The notes under the pieces are model-generated. The model searched no databases. It was given only the letters and a program-made list of their open reading frames with translations, and had not been told where the DNA came from. A stretch of 64,000 nt of DNA from Pacificimonas sp036351775 (GTDB lineage Bacteria; Pseudomonadota; Alphaproteobacteria; Sphingomonadales; Sphingomonadaceae). Each line of letters opens with the position of its first letter. The stretch's first letter is position 1. The position numbers were made by a program, and so were the translations under genes. This document shows positions 43,442 through 52,442 of this stretch, piece by piece. The stretch lies in NCBI GenBank assembly GCA_036351775.1, contig JAZBPX010000018.1, positions 1 through 64,000 of the forward strand, read 5' to 3'.

Positions 43442-43566
43442 AAGGCGCTCGCACCTGCCAGACTGCCGGGCGCGGCAGCCGCCGTCCGGCTAGGCGGAAG
43501 TGACATGAGCGTCCGGGGCCCGGTACGACGGGCGCGCGGCGCAGGGATGTGGCGGTGGAGGCGGGG

Positions 43567-44865
43567 ATGACCGTGAATACGGCAGCAGCAGATGAGCGCA
43601 GCGAGTTCGCGAAGGGCTGGCCGATCCTGGTGGCCGGCGTGCTGGGCGTGGCGTGCGGCGCCTCGCCCATTCCGTTCAACGTCATCGGCTTCACCGCCGC
43701 CCCGCTGACCGCGGAATTCGGCTGGACCCAGACGCAGGTCCTGATCCCGATCACGATCTTCGGTGTGATTGCCAGCCTGCTGGCGCCCGTATTCGGCTGG
43801 CTGGCGGACCGCTACGGGGTGCGACCGGTGGCGCTCTGGTCGCTGTTCGCGTTCGCCATCGCCTTTGCTGCCATTTCGCTCACCCCGGCGTCGGACGATC
43901 CCTCGACGCTCTACATCTATTACGGCCTGTGGGTGGTCGTGGGTTTTGTCGGCATAGGGTCGACGCCGGTGACCTGGAGCCGGGCGGTCAATCTGTGGTT
44001 CTTCAAAAATCGCGGCCTTGCGCTCGGCATCCTACTGATGGGAACCAGCCTTGCCGCGATGGTGGTGCCGCAGGTCGCGGTCTGGGCCATCGAGACCTAT
44101 GGCTGGCGCGCCATGTTCGCCATCGTCGCGCTGTTCCCTGTGCTGGCGCTGATCGTCGCGTTCTTCCTGTTCCGCGAACCGCGCCCCGAGGAGCGCCCGA
44201 AGGCTATTGAAAGCGCAAGCGGCCGCCTGACCGGGGTCCGGATCGGCGCGGCGCTCAGCGACTACCGGTTCTGGCTAATCTGGCTGTCCATTGCCCTCAT
44301 CGCGACGGCGTTTGGCGGGGCGTTCATTAACCTTCCGACGATGCTCGGCCTGCGCGGGATCGAGCCGTCGACCGCCGCGACCGTCATGGGCATTCTCGGC
44401 ATCGGCATCTTTTCCGGCCGCCTGATTACCGGCGCGCTGCTGGACCGGTTCTGGCAGGGCTTTGTCGCCTTTCCGCTGCTGTGCCTGCCCGCGATCTCCT
44501 GCTTTCTTCTCCTTGGCGACAGCATCACCTTCGCCGCGGCGGCCACGGCCGGGTTTCTCCTTGGCTTTGCCGCCGGGGCGGAAAGCGACCTGATCGCCTA
44601 TCTGACGGGGCGCTATTTCGGCATGGCGCATTACGGCAAGATCTACGGCATGCTCTATATGCCTTTCGGCCTGTTCTCCGCCGCCTCGCCGGTCATTTAC
44701 GCGCAGGTTTATGACCGTACGGGCAGCTTCGACCCGATGTTGCAGGCGGCGATTGCCTTTTTCGTGATCGGCGGCGCGCTGCTGCTGTTCCTCGGCGGCT
44801 ATCCAGACAGCCTGCCGGAAGATGACACGCCCGAACCCACCAGAGCCACTGCCGGAGCCGCCTGA
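43567..44865 (+). CDS. MFS transporter (monocarboxylate/organic acid type)
   Basis: A 432-residue 12-helix major facilitator. I choose ATG 43567, preceded by GGAGG, over GTG 43549. The MFS signature between helices 2 and 3 reads GWLADRYGVRPV, and VTWSRAVNLWFFKNRGLALGIL resembles monocarboxylate/oxalate-formate carriers. It likely moves the substrate or an acidic intermediate across the inner membrane after the TonB receptor. The stop and the next ATG overlap. Confidence 0.92.
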   Translation: MTVNTAAADERSEFAKGWPILVAGVLGVACGASPIPFNVIGFTAAPLTAEFGWTQTQVLIPITIFGVIASLLAPVFGWLADRYGVRPVALWSLFAFAIAFAAISLTPASDDPSTLYIYYGLWVVVGFVGIGSTPVTWSRAVNLWFFKNRGLALGILLMGTSLAAMVVPQVAVWAIETYGWRAMFAIVALFPVLALIVAFFLFREPRPEERPKAIESASGRLTGVRIGAALSDYRFWLIWLSIALIATAFGGAFINLPTMLGLRGIEPSTAATVMGILGIGIFSGRLITGALLDRFWQGFVAFPLLCLPAISCFLLLGDSITFAAAATAGFLLGFAAGAESDLIAYLTGRYFGMAHYGKIYGMLYMPFGLFSAASPVIYAQVYDRTGSFDPMLQAAIAFFVIGGALLLFLGGYPDSLPEDDTPEPTRATAGAA

Positions 44866-46418
44866 TGGCCACACAAGCCCAGCCCACCCTGATCGATGCG
44901 CTGCGTGCGAGCGGCGCTGTTGTCCGCGACGATGCGGAGACGCTGGAATATTTTGCGCATGACATCTACGCGCGCGGCGCAGATCTGGCCGCGGTCGTGC
45001 GGCCCGGCGACAAGGACCAGCTTGCCGCCGCGGTCGGCGCGGCGACGGCGGCAGGACATGCGGTCGTCCCGCGCGGCGGGGGTATGAGCTATACCGGCGG
45101 CTATACGCCGGACGCGCCGGGAGCGGTGTTGTTCGACCTTGCCGGGATGGACCGCATACTCGGCATAGACGAGACCGACATGACGGTCACGGTGGAGGCG
45201 GGGTGCACATGGGCCGCGCTGCACGCCGCGCTGTCCGAAAAGGGTTTGCGGACGCCGATGTGGGGCACGCTGTCCGGACTAAAAGCCACCGTAGGCGGCG
45301 GCATGAGCCAGAACGGCATTTTCTGGGGCACGACGCGTCATGGTACGGCGACCGAAAGCTGCACGGCGCTGGAGGTGGTATTGGCGGATGGAACGCTGCT
45401 GAAGGTCGGCAAGGACCATATGCGGCCCTACGGCCCCGACCTGACCGGGCTGTTCCTCGCGGACACGGGCGCTCTGGGGATCAAGGCCACCGTCACACTG
45501 AACCTGATCCGGGAGGCGAAGGCGCATGGCTATGCCAGCTTCGCCTTCGACGATCATGACGGCTGGTTCACCGCCGCCTCTGAAATCGAGCGCGCCGGAA
45601 TCGCCACGGAATGCTTCGGCTTCGACCCCTATCTGAACGCCATCCGCATGAAGCGGGACAGCCTGTCGAGCGATGCCAGGCAGCTTGTTGGCATGATGAA
45701 GAAGCAGGGCGGCGTCATGAAGGCGCTGAAGGAGGGCGCGAAGGTCGTCGCGGCGGGCCGCGATTTTCTGAAGGACGCGAACTTTTCCCTGCATGTGCTG
45801 GCCGAGGCGCGCGTTCAGGCCGCCGCGGATGCGGACATCGCGGCGGCGCGGGCTATCGTGAAAACGTATGGCGGGCGGGAGGTCGAGAATACCATCCCGA
45901 AGATCATCCGCGCCAATCCCTTCGGCCCGCTCAATTCGATCCTGGGCCCGGACGGGGAGCGCTGGGCACCGATCCACGGGCTGCTGTCGCATAGTCAGGC
46001 TATAGCCTGCTTCAAGGCGTTCCTGTCGCTGTTCGCCGAGCATGATGACGCGATGACCGCCGAGGATATCCACTATGGCACGCTGGTCGCGGCGGTTGGC
46101 GGCGCGGGTATCGTCATCGAACCCTGCCTTTACTGGCCGGACGCGCGCAACGCGCTGATCGAGGACACGATCGAACCCGCTCACCTGAAGAAGGTGCCCG
46201 CCCTGCCCGTGAACCCGTCGGCCTGGGCGCTGACACAGACGCTAAAGGCGCGGATCGTCGATATCTTTCACGAGCATGGCGCAGCGCATTTCCAGATCGG
46301 CCGCACCTATCGCTACCGCGATCATCTGGCGCCGGAGGCCGACGCGCTGCTGCAGGCGGTGAAGCGGCAGGTCGATCCGCGAGGGTTGATGAACCCCGGT
46401 TCGCTGGGACTGGACTGA
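44865..46418 (+). CDS. FAD-linked oxidase (VAO/GlcD-type)
   Basis: A 517-residue flavoprotein of the vanillyl-alcohol-oxidase/D-lactate dehydrogenase superfamily. The FAD-binding domain shows VVPRGGGMSYTGGYTPD near residue 67, TVEAGCTWAALHAAL and FLADTGALGIKATVTLN near 200; the C-terminal domain ends VDPRGLMNPGSLGLD. Relatives oxidise 2-hydroxyacids or para-phenols. Which one applies is not clear. It starts on the last base of the MFS stop region, so translation is coupled. Confidence 0.92.
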   Translation: MATQAQPTLIDALRASGAVVRDDAETLEYFAHDIYARGADLAAVVRPGDKDQLAAAVGAATAAGHAVVPRGGGMSYTGGYTPDAPGAVLFDLAGMDRILGIDETDMTVTVEAGCTWAALHAALSEKGLRTPMWGTLSGLKATVGGGMSQNGIFWGTTRHGTATESCTALEVVLADGTLLKVGKDHMRPYGPDLTGLFLADTGALGIKATVTLNLIREAKAHGYASFAFDDHDGWFTAASEIERAGIATECFGFDPYLNAIRMKRDSLSSDARQLVGMMKKQGGVMKALKEGAKVVAAGRDFLKDANFSLHVLAEARVQAAADADIAAARAIVKTYGGREVENTIPKIIRANPFGPLNSILGPDGERWAPIHGLLSHSQAIACFKAFLSLFAEHDDAMTAEDIHYGTLVAAVGGAGIVIEPCLYWPDARNALIEDTIEPAHLKKVPALPVNPSAWALTQTLKARIVDIFHEHGAAHFQIGRTYRYRDHLAPEADALLQAVKRQVDPRGLMNPGSLGLD

Positions 46419-46422
46419 GCCG

Positions 46423-47496
46423 ATGACTGCGGAATCCACGGCGGCCCCCACCCCCTTCGCTGCGGTCGCGATGCAGCTCGGCGCGCGGTCGCTGGAAACG
46501 CTGGACGCCGAGGCCGCGCGCGCCGCCATGCAGGGGCATATCGCGGAGGTGGAAACGCTGATCCGCTCGTCCGCGATTTTTATCGAGCAATATGGCGGCG
46601 ACCCGGTGAAGCTGGCGGTGCTGCCGGAATATCTGTTCACCTCCTATCCTGGGCGCATTTCGATCCCGGAGTTCGCCGCGAAGGTCGGCTGGGACGCGGG
46701 CGGCCCGGAATATGAGGCGCTGGGCAGCGCCGCGCAGCGGCTGAAGCTGTTCATCGCCGGGAACGCCTACGAACGCGATGCGTATTTCCCGGATTTCTAT
46801 TTCCAGACCAGCTTCCTGATCGCGCCCTCTGGCAACACGGTGCTGCGCTACCGGCGGCTGCTTTCGATGTTCGCGCCGAGCCCGCATGACGTGTGGGAAG
46901 CCTATCTCGACCGTTACGGCATGGAGGGCACGTTCCCAGTCGCCGACACGGAATTGGGGCGCATCGCCGCAGTGGCATCGGAGGAAATCCTTTATCCGGA
47001 AATTGCCCGCGTGCTGGCCATGCGCGGCGCGGAAATCTTCTGTCATTCGTCTTCGGAGGTTGGCTCGCCGCTGGCCACCGCCAAGGACATCGCGAAACAG
47101 GCGCGGGCGTTCGAGAACATGGCCTATGTCATATCGGCGAACACGGCGGGGATCGCGGGCGGCGGCCTGCCGGTGCTGTGCGCGGACGCCGGTAGCCGGG
47201 TGATCGACTATCGCGGCAAGATACTGGCCCAGTCCGGGAGCGGCGAAACCATGACGGCCTTTGCCCCGCTCGACCTCGGCGCGCTCAGGCGCGCACGGCG
47301 GACACCGGCGATGGCCAACTCGCTCGCGCGGCAGCGACCGGGCCTGTTCGCAGAGGCCTATGCCGCGAGCGCGGAGGCCTTTCATACCGCGAACGGCATG
47401 CTGGCGGGCGGCGCGCCTGCCATCCCGGACCGCGACTATTTCCGGCGGGCGCAGGAGGCGGTGATCGCGTGCCTCGACAAGGCCGGAATTATTTAG
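46423..47496 (+). CDS. Nitrilase-superfamily protein with altered catalytic triad
   Basis: A 357-residue carbon-nitrogen hydrolase fold protein. The Glu of the Glu-Lys-Cys triad is present (AVLPEYLFTSYPG near residue 68). The Lys position reads RYRRLL instead of YRK, and the nucleophile position in GRIAAVASEEILYPE reads Ser where nitrilases and amidases have Cys. The flanking ARVLAMRGAEIFCHSSSE is otherwise family-like. Normal thioester chemistry should be impossible, so it may be a non-catalytic or differently acting homologue. It lies 4 bp after the FAD oxidase. Confidence 0.88.
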   Translation: MTAESTAAPTPFAAVAMQLGARSLETLDAEAARAAMQGHIAEVETLIRSSAIFIEQYGGDPVKLAVLPEYLFTSYPGRISIPEFAAKVGWDAGGPEYEALGSAAQRLKLFIAGNAYERDAYFPDFYFQTSFLIAPSGNTVLRYRRLLSMFAPSPHDVWEAYLDRYGMEGTFPVADTELGRIAAVASEEILYPEIARVLAMRGAEIFCHSSSEVGSPLATAKDIAKQARAFENMAYVISANTAGIAGGGLPVLCADAGSRVIDYRGKILAQSGSGETMTAFAPLDLGALRRARRTPAMANSLARQRPGLFAEAYAASAEAFHTANGMLAGGAPAIPDRDYFRRAQEAVIACLDKAGII

Positions 47497-47535
47497 GCCA
47501 CAAGCATCTGGACGGGGATCAACTGGGGGTCTGAC

Positions 47536-48261
47536 ATGAAGCATCGCACGGTTCGCGGACGCATCCGCTATACATCAGAAAAGCCGGGTAAGGAGGGGGC
47601 CGAGCGCGGCCGCGAATGGTTCGCCTTCACGCATCACGAAGACGGCTCGATCATCATGCGCGCGCAGTGCGAGATCGAGGAACCCGACCCGACGGTCCTG
47701 CGCGATATCGTCTATCATATCGGCCCGGACATGGTGCCGCGGAACCTGCTGGTGCATCTGACGCTGGGCGACGAATTTCTGGGCTCCGGCTGGATGCGGC
47801 ATGAGGTCGATGCAAACGCCATCGAGTGCGAAAGCTATGGGCCAGGCATTGGCCGCAACCGGGAGCGAAAGGAGGGCGTTGGCAGCTTCGACGGGTTCGG
47901 CACGCATCCGATCGTGGGCGATGGTTTCCTGACCCGCGCGATGGACACCGCGAAGGGACCGCACAAGCGCACGCTGCGCGTGTTTCTCCCCTCGCCGGAT
48001 CACCGCGGGGCGACCGCGCCGCAGATCGCGGAGCATGCGATCACGCTGGAGTATGTCGGCGAGGAGCAGAAGTCCTGCGCCGCCGGCAGCTTTGCCTGTC
48101 ATCATTTCCGGTTCGTCGACGATGCCGGGGACGGCATGGGCGGGAAGACGCACCCCGACTATGACATGTGGGTCACGGCGGATGCGGACTCGATCTTCGT
48201 CTACGGCGCGATCGACGGGTACATGCTGAACCGGTACGAACTGGTTGAGTTGGAACGGTAA
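47536..48261 (+). CDS. Uncharacterised protein, last gene of the TonB operon
   Basis: A 241-residue soluble protein without signal or membrane segments. It looks all-beta with repeated antiparallel strands (EWFAFTHHEDGSIIMRAQCEIEE; LEYVGEEQKSCAAGSFACHHFRFVDD), perhaps a calycin-like binding fold, but I recognise no family. Two nearby His residues and paired Cys (SCAAGSFACHH) stand out. A ribosome site-like GGGG lies before the ATG and a hairpin terminator follows the stop at once. Confidence 0.75.
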   Translation: MKHRTVRGRIRYTSEKPGKEGAERGREWFAFTHHEDGSIIMRAQCEIEEPDPTVLRDIVYHIGPDMVPRNLLVHLTLGDEFLGSGWMRHEVDANAIECESYGPGIGRNRERKEGVGSFDGFGTHPIVGDGFLTRAMDTAKGPHKRTLRVFLPSPDHRGATAPQIAEHAITLEYVGEEQKSCAAGSFACHHFRFVDDAGDGMGGKTHPDYDMWVTADADSIFVYGAIDGYMLNRYELVELER

Positions 48262-48284
48262 GGCTGCTCGCGCTTGCAGCCTTT
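48262..48284 (+). terminator. Rho-independent-like terminator of the TonB operon
   Basis: GGCTGC (48262-48267) and GCAGCC (48276-48281) form a 6-bp GC-rich stem with an 8-nt loop, followed by only TTT. It starts immediately after the stop codon at 48261. Confidence 0.6.
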
Positions 48285-48298
48285 GCCGGTGGGTGATG

Positions 48299-48399
48299 CT
48301 TCGACCCCTGCCTACGCAGGGGCAGGCAGGCTCAGCATGAGCGGGAGTGTTCGGGTCGCGCTTGCCCCTTTGCCCGCTCACCCTGAGGCTGTCGAAGGG
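48299..48399. repeat. REP-like inverted pair in a convergent gap
   Basis: The left arm 48299-48345 and right arm 48373-48399 are inverted relatives containing CCCGCTCA-CTGAG-CTGTCGAAG; the left arm has an extra insert with a CCCCTGCCTACGCAGGGG hairpin. The same unit is found within sufS at 8040. It fills the ~200-bp gap between convergent genes; I see nothing else in the gap. Confidence 0.75.
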
Positions 48400-48464
48400 T
48401 CACGGAGCGTGCATTTCCACGGTGTGCCGTCCTTAAACTATTGCCAGGTTCGCACAGTTAGCCA

Positions 48465-49883
48465 TCAGCCGGGGCGCTCCGCATAGGCGTCGATGGTGGC
48501 CGCTTCGCGGGTCTGCCGGATCATGGCCTGCCTGCGAAGGAAGCGCAGCATACCCTCGTCGCCCGCACGGCTGGGGCCGAGGCCGGAGGCTTTTCGCGAA
48601 TGGTTCGCCGCGTCGCTGACCATGCTGGTGAGGGCGCCGTCCTGCAGGCTGATCGCGCCCGCCTCCAGCCGCGATCCCACCGCCGCAGCCTCCGCTACAT
48701 CGCCCGCGAAGACCGCGGCGGCGAGGCCGAAGTCGGTGTCGTTCGCCTGCGCGATGGCTTCCTCGATATCGTCGAAGATCGTCACGGGAATGACGGGGCC
48801 GAAGGTTTCTTCCCGCATCACAGCCATGTGCGGCGTCACATCGGCGAGGACCGTGGGGCGGAGGTAGTTGCCGCCGCCCAGTTGCTCGACAGAACCACCG
48901 CACAGGACGCGCGCGCCCTTCGCCTTCGCATCGTCGATCTGCGCGGCGACCTTCGCGGCCTGCGCGGGGAAGATGAACGGGCCGAGATGACCGTCCTGCG
49001 GGTCGGGGTAGGTCAGGGCAACCGCCTCGGCCGCCTTGACCAGTTCGTCGAGGAAGGTTTCGGCGATTTCGCGGGCGACATAGACGCGCTCGATGGATTG
49101 GCAGGCCTGGCCCGTTGCAAGCACGCTCGAGCGAAGTGCGGTTTCGGCGGCACGTTTCGGATCGGCGCTGGCGGTGACGATCAGCGGATCCTTGCCGCCA
49201 AGTTCGAGATTGGCGGGGATCAGGGCCTGCGCAGCGGCCTCGGCGACCTTGCGGCCCGTCGCGGTCGAGCCGGTGAAGCAGACATAGTCGACCGCGCGGA
49301 TCAGCGCCTGCCCGGTGCTAGGTCCGCCAAGAACGTGCGTCAGGGGCAGCTCTGGAAAGTCAGCGAGGATCGCGGCGAGCGGCGCGACGAAGCGCGGCGT
49401 GACCTCGGACGGTTTCACGAGCGCGGCACTGCCCGCCATCATCGCAGGGACGGCGTCGATATGGCTGAGGACCACCGGAAAGTTCCACGGTGCAATCGCC
49501 CCGAACAGCGGATAGGCCGAGAAGCGCGGCACGATCTCGATGCCGGGCGTGGCTGAAGGGACCGGCTCCGACGGCAAGTCGGCGAAGAGTTGCGGCCCGC
49601 GCAACGCCCATTTCCTCAGGTTGCGGGCCAAGCCGTCGACCTCGATCCGCGCGACGGCGATCCGGCCGGTATCGATGCTCAGCGCCTCCGCCACGGCACC
49701 GCCATCCGCTTCGACGCGGTCCGCAAGCCGGGTGAAGATGTCGGCCCGGCCATCGGGGCCGCGCGCCTCCCACTCCGGCTGCAGGGCGCGCAGGCGTTTT
49801 GCGGCGGTCTCGACGTCGACAGAAGTGGCGGGGACGAAGCTGTAGTCCGCTTTGCCGGTGCGCGGGTTGATGGCCTGCATCAT
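48465..49883 (-). CDS. Aldehyde dehydrogenase
   Basis: A 472-residue NAD(P)-dependent aldehyde dehydrogenase. It shows APWNFPVVLSHIDAVPAMMAGSAALVKPSE (N-binding region), FTGSTATGRKVAE, the general-base Glu in NLELGGKDP and the catalytic Cys in ATGQACQSIERVYV. It should oxidise an aldehyde intermediate to an acid ready for CoA activation. It is the last gene of the operon 52370-48465 and overlaps its neighbour by 4 bp. Confidence 0.95.
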   Translation of the reverse strand: MMQAINPRTGKADYSFVPATSVDVETAAKRLRALQPEWEARGPDGRADIFTRLADRVEADGGAVAEALSIDTGRIAVARIEVDGLARNLRKWALRGPQLFADLPSEPVPSATPGIEIVPRFSAYPLFGAIAPWNFPVVLSHIDAVPAMMAGSAALVKPSEVTPRFVAPLAAILADFPELPLTHVLGGPSTGQALIRAVDYVCFTGSTATGRKVAEAAAQALIPANLELGGKDPLIVTASADPKRAAETALRSSVLATGQACQSIERVYVAREIAETFLDELVKAAEAVALTYPDPQDGHLGPFIFPAQAAKVAAQIDDAKAKGARVLCGGSVEQLGGGNYLRPTVLADVTPHMAVMREETFGPVIPVTIFDDIEEAIAQANDTDFGLAAAVFAGDVAEAAAVGSRLEAGAISLQDGALTSMVSDAANHSRKASGLGPSRAGDEGMLRFLRRQAMIRQTREAATIDAYAERPG

Positions 49884-50797
49884 TGCTGTTCCTGCCAGCT
49901 CGTTACGATCTGCTGGCCGGTCGCGAACCAGGCTTCGGGGCGCGCGGTCAGGGTTTCCAGAAGGCTTTCGAGCGCCGCGATGCGGTAGGGCAAACCCATA
50001 ATGTAAGGCGTGATGTGGATGGGGAGGATGCGCGCGCTCGTCTGCGCTGCTGTTTCCTTCGCCAGCCAGTCGAAGGCGTCCACCATACTCTGCTGCCAGC
50101 TGTCCGCCGATTGCTGCTGCACGGCGATGATCTGCCGGTCGGACAGCTCGTGATTCAAGGGCAGCGCGGTCAGGCCGTTGGTGAACGTATAGGGCAGTTC
50201 GTCATTCACCCAGTCGCAGCAATAGCCGAGCCACGCCTCCTTCAGGAGATCGAGGGTGTTCCAGCTTTGCGAGCGGGCTATGGACAACCAACCGGTGGGC
50301 TTTGCACCCGTCGCGGTTTCCAGCCGGTTGACGGAATCCGCGATGAGCGCCCGTTCCGCCGCCTCGTCGAGCGCGGAGGTGATGGTGCCGTTCATGTCCG
50401 TGGAATGAGCGATGATTTCATGCCCGCCCTTCTGAACGGCAGCGATCAGTTCGGGGTAGCGCTCCGCAATGGCGGCGTTGGTCGCAAAGCTGGCCGTGAC
50501 ACCCGCCTGTTCGAACGCTTCGAGGAAGCGGAACGCCCCGACCCGGTTTCCGTAATCGCGGGCGGAGTAGTGGCGGTAGTCGGGATAGGGCGTCACCATG
50601 TGGCCCGGCGCGCGGAACGGCTCGTCCTGCGGCGTGATGGGGAACCATTCGAGACTGACGCACAAGAACACCGCTACGGAGCGGTCATCCGGCCAGCGCA
50701 CGGCCTTTCGCTCATGGATGTTCGACCACGCGTAGACGTCGTGGTCATAGCCTTCGCGGCGTTTCGGGTAGGTCAGATAGTCGTCCGGCAGGGTCAT
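49880..50797 (-). CDS. Polysaccharide-deacetylase-fold hydrolase, member 1 of a tandem pair
   Basis: A 305-residue NodB-fold protein, started at ATG 50797 in an ATGA overlap. Family features include AVFLCVSLEWF, HYSARDYGNRVGAFRFLEAFEQAGV, GHEIIAHSTDMNGT with a metal-type His, and LPIHITPYIMGLPYRI. These resemble allantoinase/cyclic-imidase relatives rather than chitin deacetylases. No signal peptide, so cytosolic. It is adjacent to a homologue (50794-51687), suggesting duplication and possibly a heterodimer. Confidence 0.86.
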   Translation of the reverse strand: MTLPDDYLTYPKRREGYDHDVYAWSNIHERKAVRWPDDRSVAVFLCVSLEWFPITPQDEPFRAPGHMVTPYPDYRHYSARDYGNRVGAFRFLEAFEQAGVTASFATNAAIAERYPELIAAVQKGGHEIIAHSTDMNGTITSALDEAAERALIADSVNRLETATGAKPTGWLSIARSQSWNTLDLLKEAWLGYCCDWVNDELPYTFTNGLTALPLNHELSDRQIIAVQQQSADSWQQSMVDAFDWLAKETAAQTSARILPIHITPYIMGLPYRIAALESLLETLTARPEAWFATGQQIVTSWQEQQ

Positions 50798-51687
50798 GCC
50801 GCTGCATCCCCCACCTGCGCGCGCCAGGCGTCGACGATTTCGCCGGCCCGCGCGATCCAGGCCCGGCCGTCCTTCGCGATATGTTCGAGCGCCTCCTCGA
50901 ACGGACCGATGCGGTGCGGCTGGCCAATCAGATAGGCGTGCAGCGGGATGCACATGACGGTGCCGGAACGCGCGCCCTCCGTCGCGAGCCGCTCATACTG
51001 GCGGACCAGCGTATCGGCATAGTCGCGCCCGCTCATATTATAGACGAAGAAGCCGTAATGGTCATTGACCTCCAGGCTGTAGGGGATCGAGGCGAGGCGG
51101 CCGTTCGCGACCTTCACCGCCTGCACCTGGTCGTCATGGTAGAGGTCGCAGGTATAGTCGAGGCCGTATTCGGCGATCAGGTCCAGCGTGCGCGGCGTAT
51201 GGGTCAGCGCGGGGGCAAGCCATCCGCGAATGGTCTGCCCGGTCGCCTCGCGCACCGTGCGGATCGAATCCTCGATGATCGCACGCTCTTGAGCCTCGGT
51301 CATGTCATAGGCGTAGCGCGTGTTGTAGATGCCGTGGCTGAAGAACTCCCAGCCGCGTTCGTTCGCATCGGCGACAACCTTTGGGTGGTGATGGCAGAGC
51401 GCAACGGACAGGCTGACCGAGCCGAGAAAGCCGTGGCGGGTCATCACATCGGCCATACGCCAGTGACTGACCCGGTTGGAATGGTCGCGGTGGGCATAGC
51501 CGACGACGCTGGGCGCAGGCGTGGGCCATGCCTTGCGCTTTGGATGCTGCGGCGGGTCGATCTCATAATATTCAAGGTTGGGCGCGACCCACACGGCCAC
51601 GGTCTTGCCGCCCGGCCACTCGATCTTCGACCGCGCGTCATAGGGGTGATAGTCGTAAAGGCCGGGATCGGCCGCCCCCTCCCGCAT
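50794..51687 (-). CDS. Polysaccharide-deacetylase-fold hydrolase, member 2 of a tandem pair
   Basis: A 297-residue homologue of the downstream gene with AVWVAPNLEYYEI, YAHRDHSNRVSHWRMADVMTRHG, WEFFSHGIYNTRY and CIPLHAYLIGQPHRIGPFEEAL. The FSHG and LHAY histidines are probable metal ligands. The substrate is likely a cyclic or linear amide of the pathway. The start shares a base with the isochorismatase stop, so the genes are translationally coupled. Confidence 0.86.
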   Translation of the reverse strand: MREGAADPGLYDYHPYDARSKIEWPGGKTVAVWVAPNLEYYEIDPPQHPKRKAWPTPAPSVVGYAHRDHSNRVSHWRMADVMTRHGFLGSVSLSVALCHHHPKVVADANERGWEFFSHGIYNTRYAYDMTEAQERAIIEDSIRTVREATGQTIRGWLAPALTHTPRTLDLIAEYGLDYTCDLYHDDQVQAVKVANGRLASIPYSLEVNDHYGFFVYNMSGRDYADTLVRQYERLATEGARSGTVMCIPLHAYLIGQPHRIGPFEEALEHIAKDGRAWIARAGEIVDAWRAQVGDAAA

Positions 51688-52370
51688 CAGCGCGCCTCCA
51701 GCCAGTCGATCACGTCCTGCACGGGTTCCACATCAGCATATTTGAGCTGCAGGTCGGTGAGGTTCGCGAAGTGGTAGCTGGCATGCTTGTCGGCGCAGGT
51801 CTCGATGGGAACGATGGTGCGGTAGCCGTGGCTGAGGGCATCGACGGCCGTGGCGCGCACGCACCCGCTGGTTGACCCTCCAGTGACGACAACCGTGTCG
51901 ACTCGGTGGAACGTCAGGTAGCTCGCGAGCGGCGTCTCGAAGAATGCGCTCGGCATGCGCTTCGTATAGGTCAGGTCACCCCCGCCGATGTCGCAGCGCG
52001 GGTCGAACTGGTGCCGCTCGGAAGCGTATTTGATGTTCTGAAGCGAATCCTCGGTATCGGTGCGGGTGCCCCACACGCCGGCATCGCCAGCATCGGCTTT
52101 ATAGGCGACCCGGCTCCAGATCACCGGCATGTCCCGCTCCCGCGCAAGGCGGCTAATGGTGTTGATAAGCTCGATCTGGCGCGGGTCGGTTTCATAGGCG
52201 GTTCTGAACAAGTCGGTGCGGGTATAGGCCTGCTGCACATCGACATTCACGATGGCGAGCTTTTCGCCGAAACCGAACTTCTTGCGCGCCGGGTTTGCCA
52301 TGACGGCTTCGAACAGTTGCTTTGCCGTTTTGCCGTCGTCGACCATCTTCGTGCCCACAAGGTCCGCCAT
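51687..52370 (-). CDS. Isochorismatase-family cysteine hydrolase (carbamoylsarcosine/maleamate amidase-like)
   Basis: A 227-residue cysteine hydrolase. I start it at ATG 52370, which has AAGGA about 8 bp upstream, instead of 52472, which would read through the operator. The Asp-Lys-Cys triad is intact: AIVNVDVQQAYTRT near residue 40, TYTKRMPSAFFET near 130 and TGGSTSGCVRATAVDAL near 165. Relatives cleave carbamoyl or amide groups. First gene of the operon 52370-48465, divergent from 52465. Confidence 0.92.
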   Translation of the reverse strand: MADLVGTKMVDDGKTAKQLFEAVMANPARKKFGFGEKLAIVNVDVQQAYTRTDLFRTAYETDPRQIELINTISRLARERDMPVIWSRVAYKADAGDAGVWGTRTDTEDSLQNIKYASERHQFDPRCDIGGGDLTYTKRMPSAFFETPLASYLTFHRVDTVVVTGGSTSGCVRATAVDALSHGYRTIVPIETCADKHASYHFANLTDLQLKYADVEPVQDVIDWLEAR

Positions 52371-52442
52371 GCCTGTCCTTTCGCCACGGATTGCGCTTTG
52401 ACAGCTGACAATAAAGCCGCGTAGGGGCTTGTCGAGCATAAT

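Noticed and set aside
45275..45290. GTCCGGAC core inside the FAD oxidase gene as another GntR operator
   Set aside because: Only the 8-bp core matches, flanks are not TT/AA, and it lies in coding sequence; a chance match in GC-rich DNA is likely.
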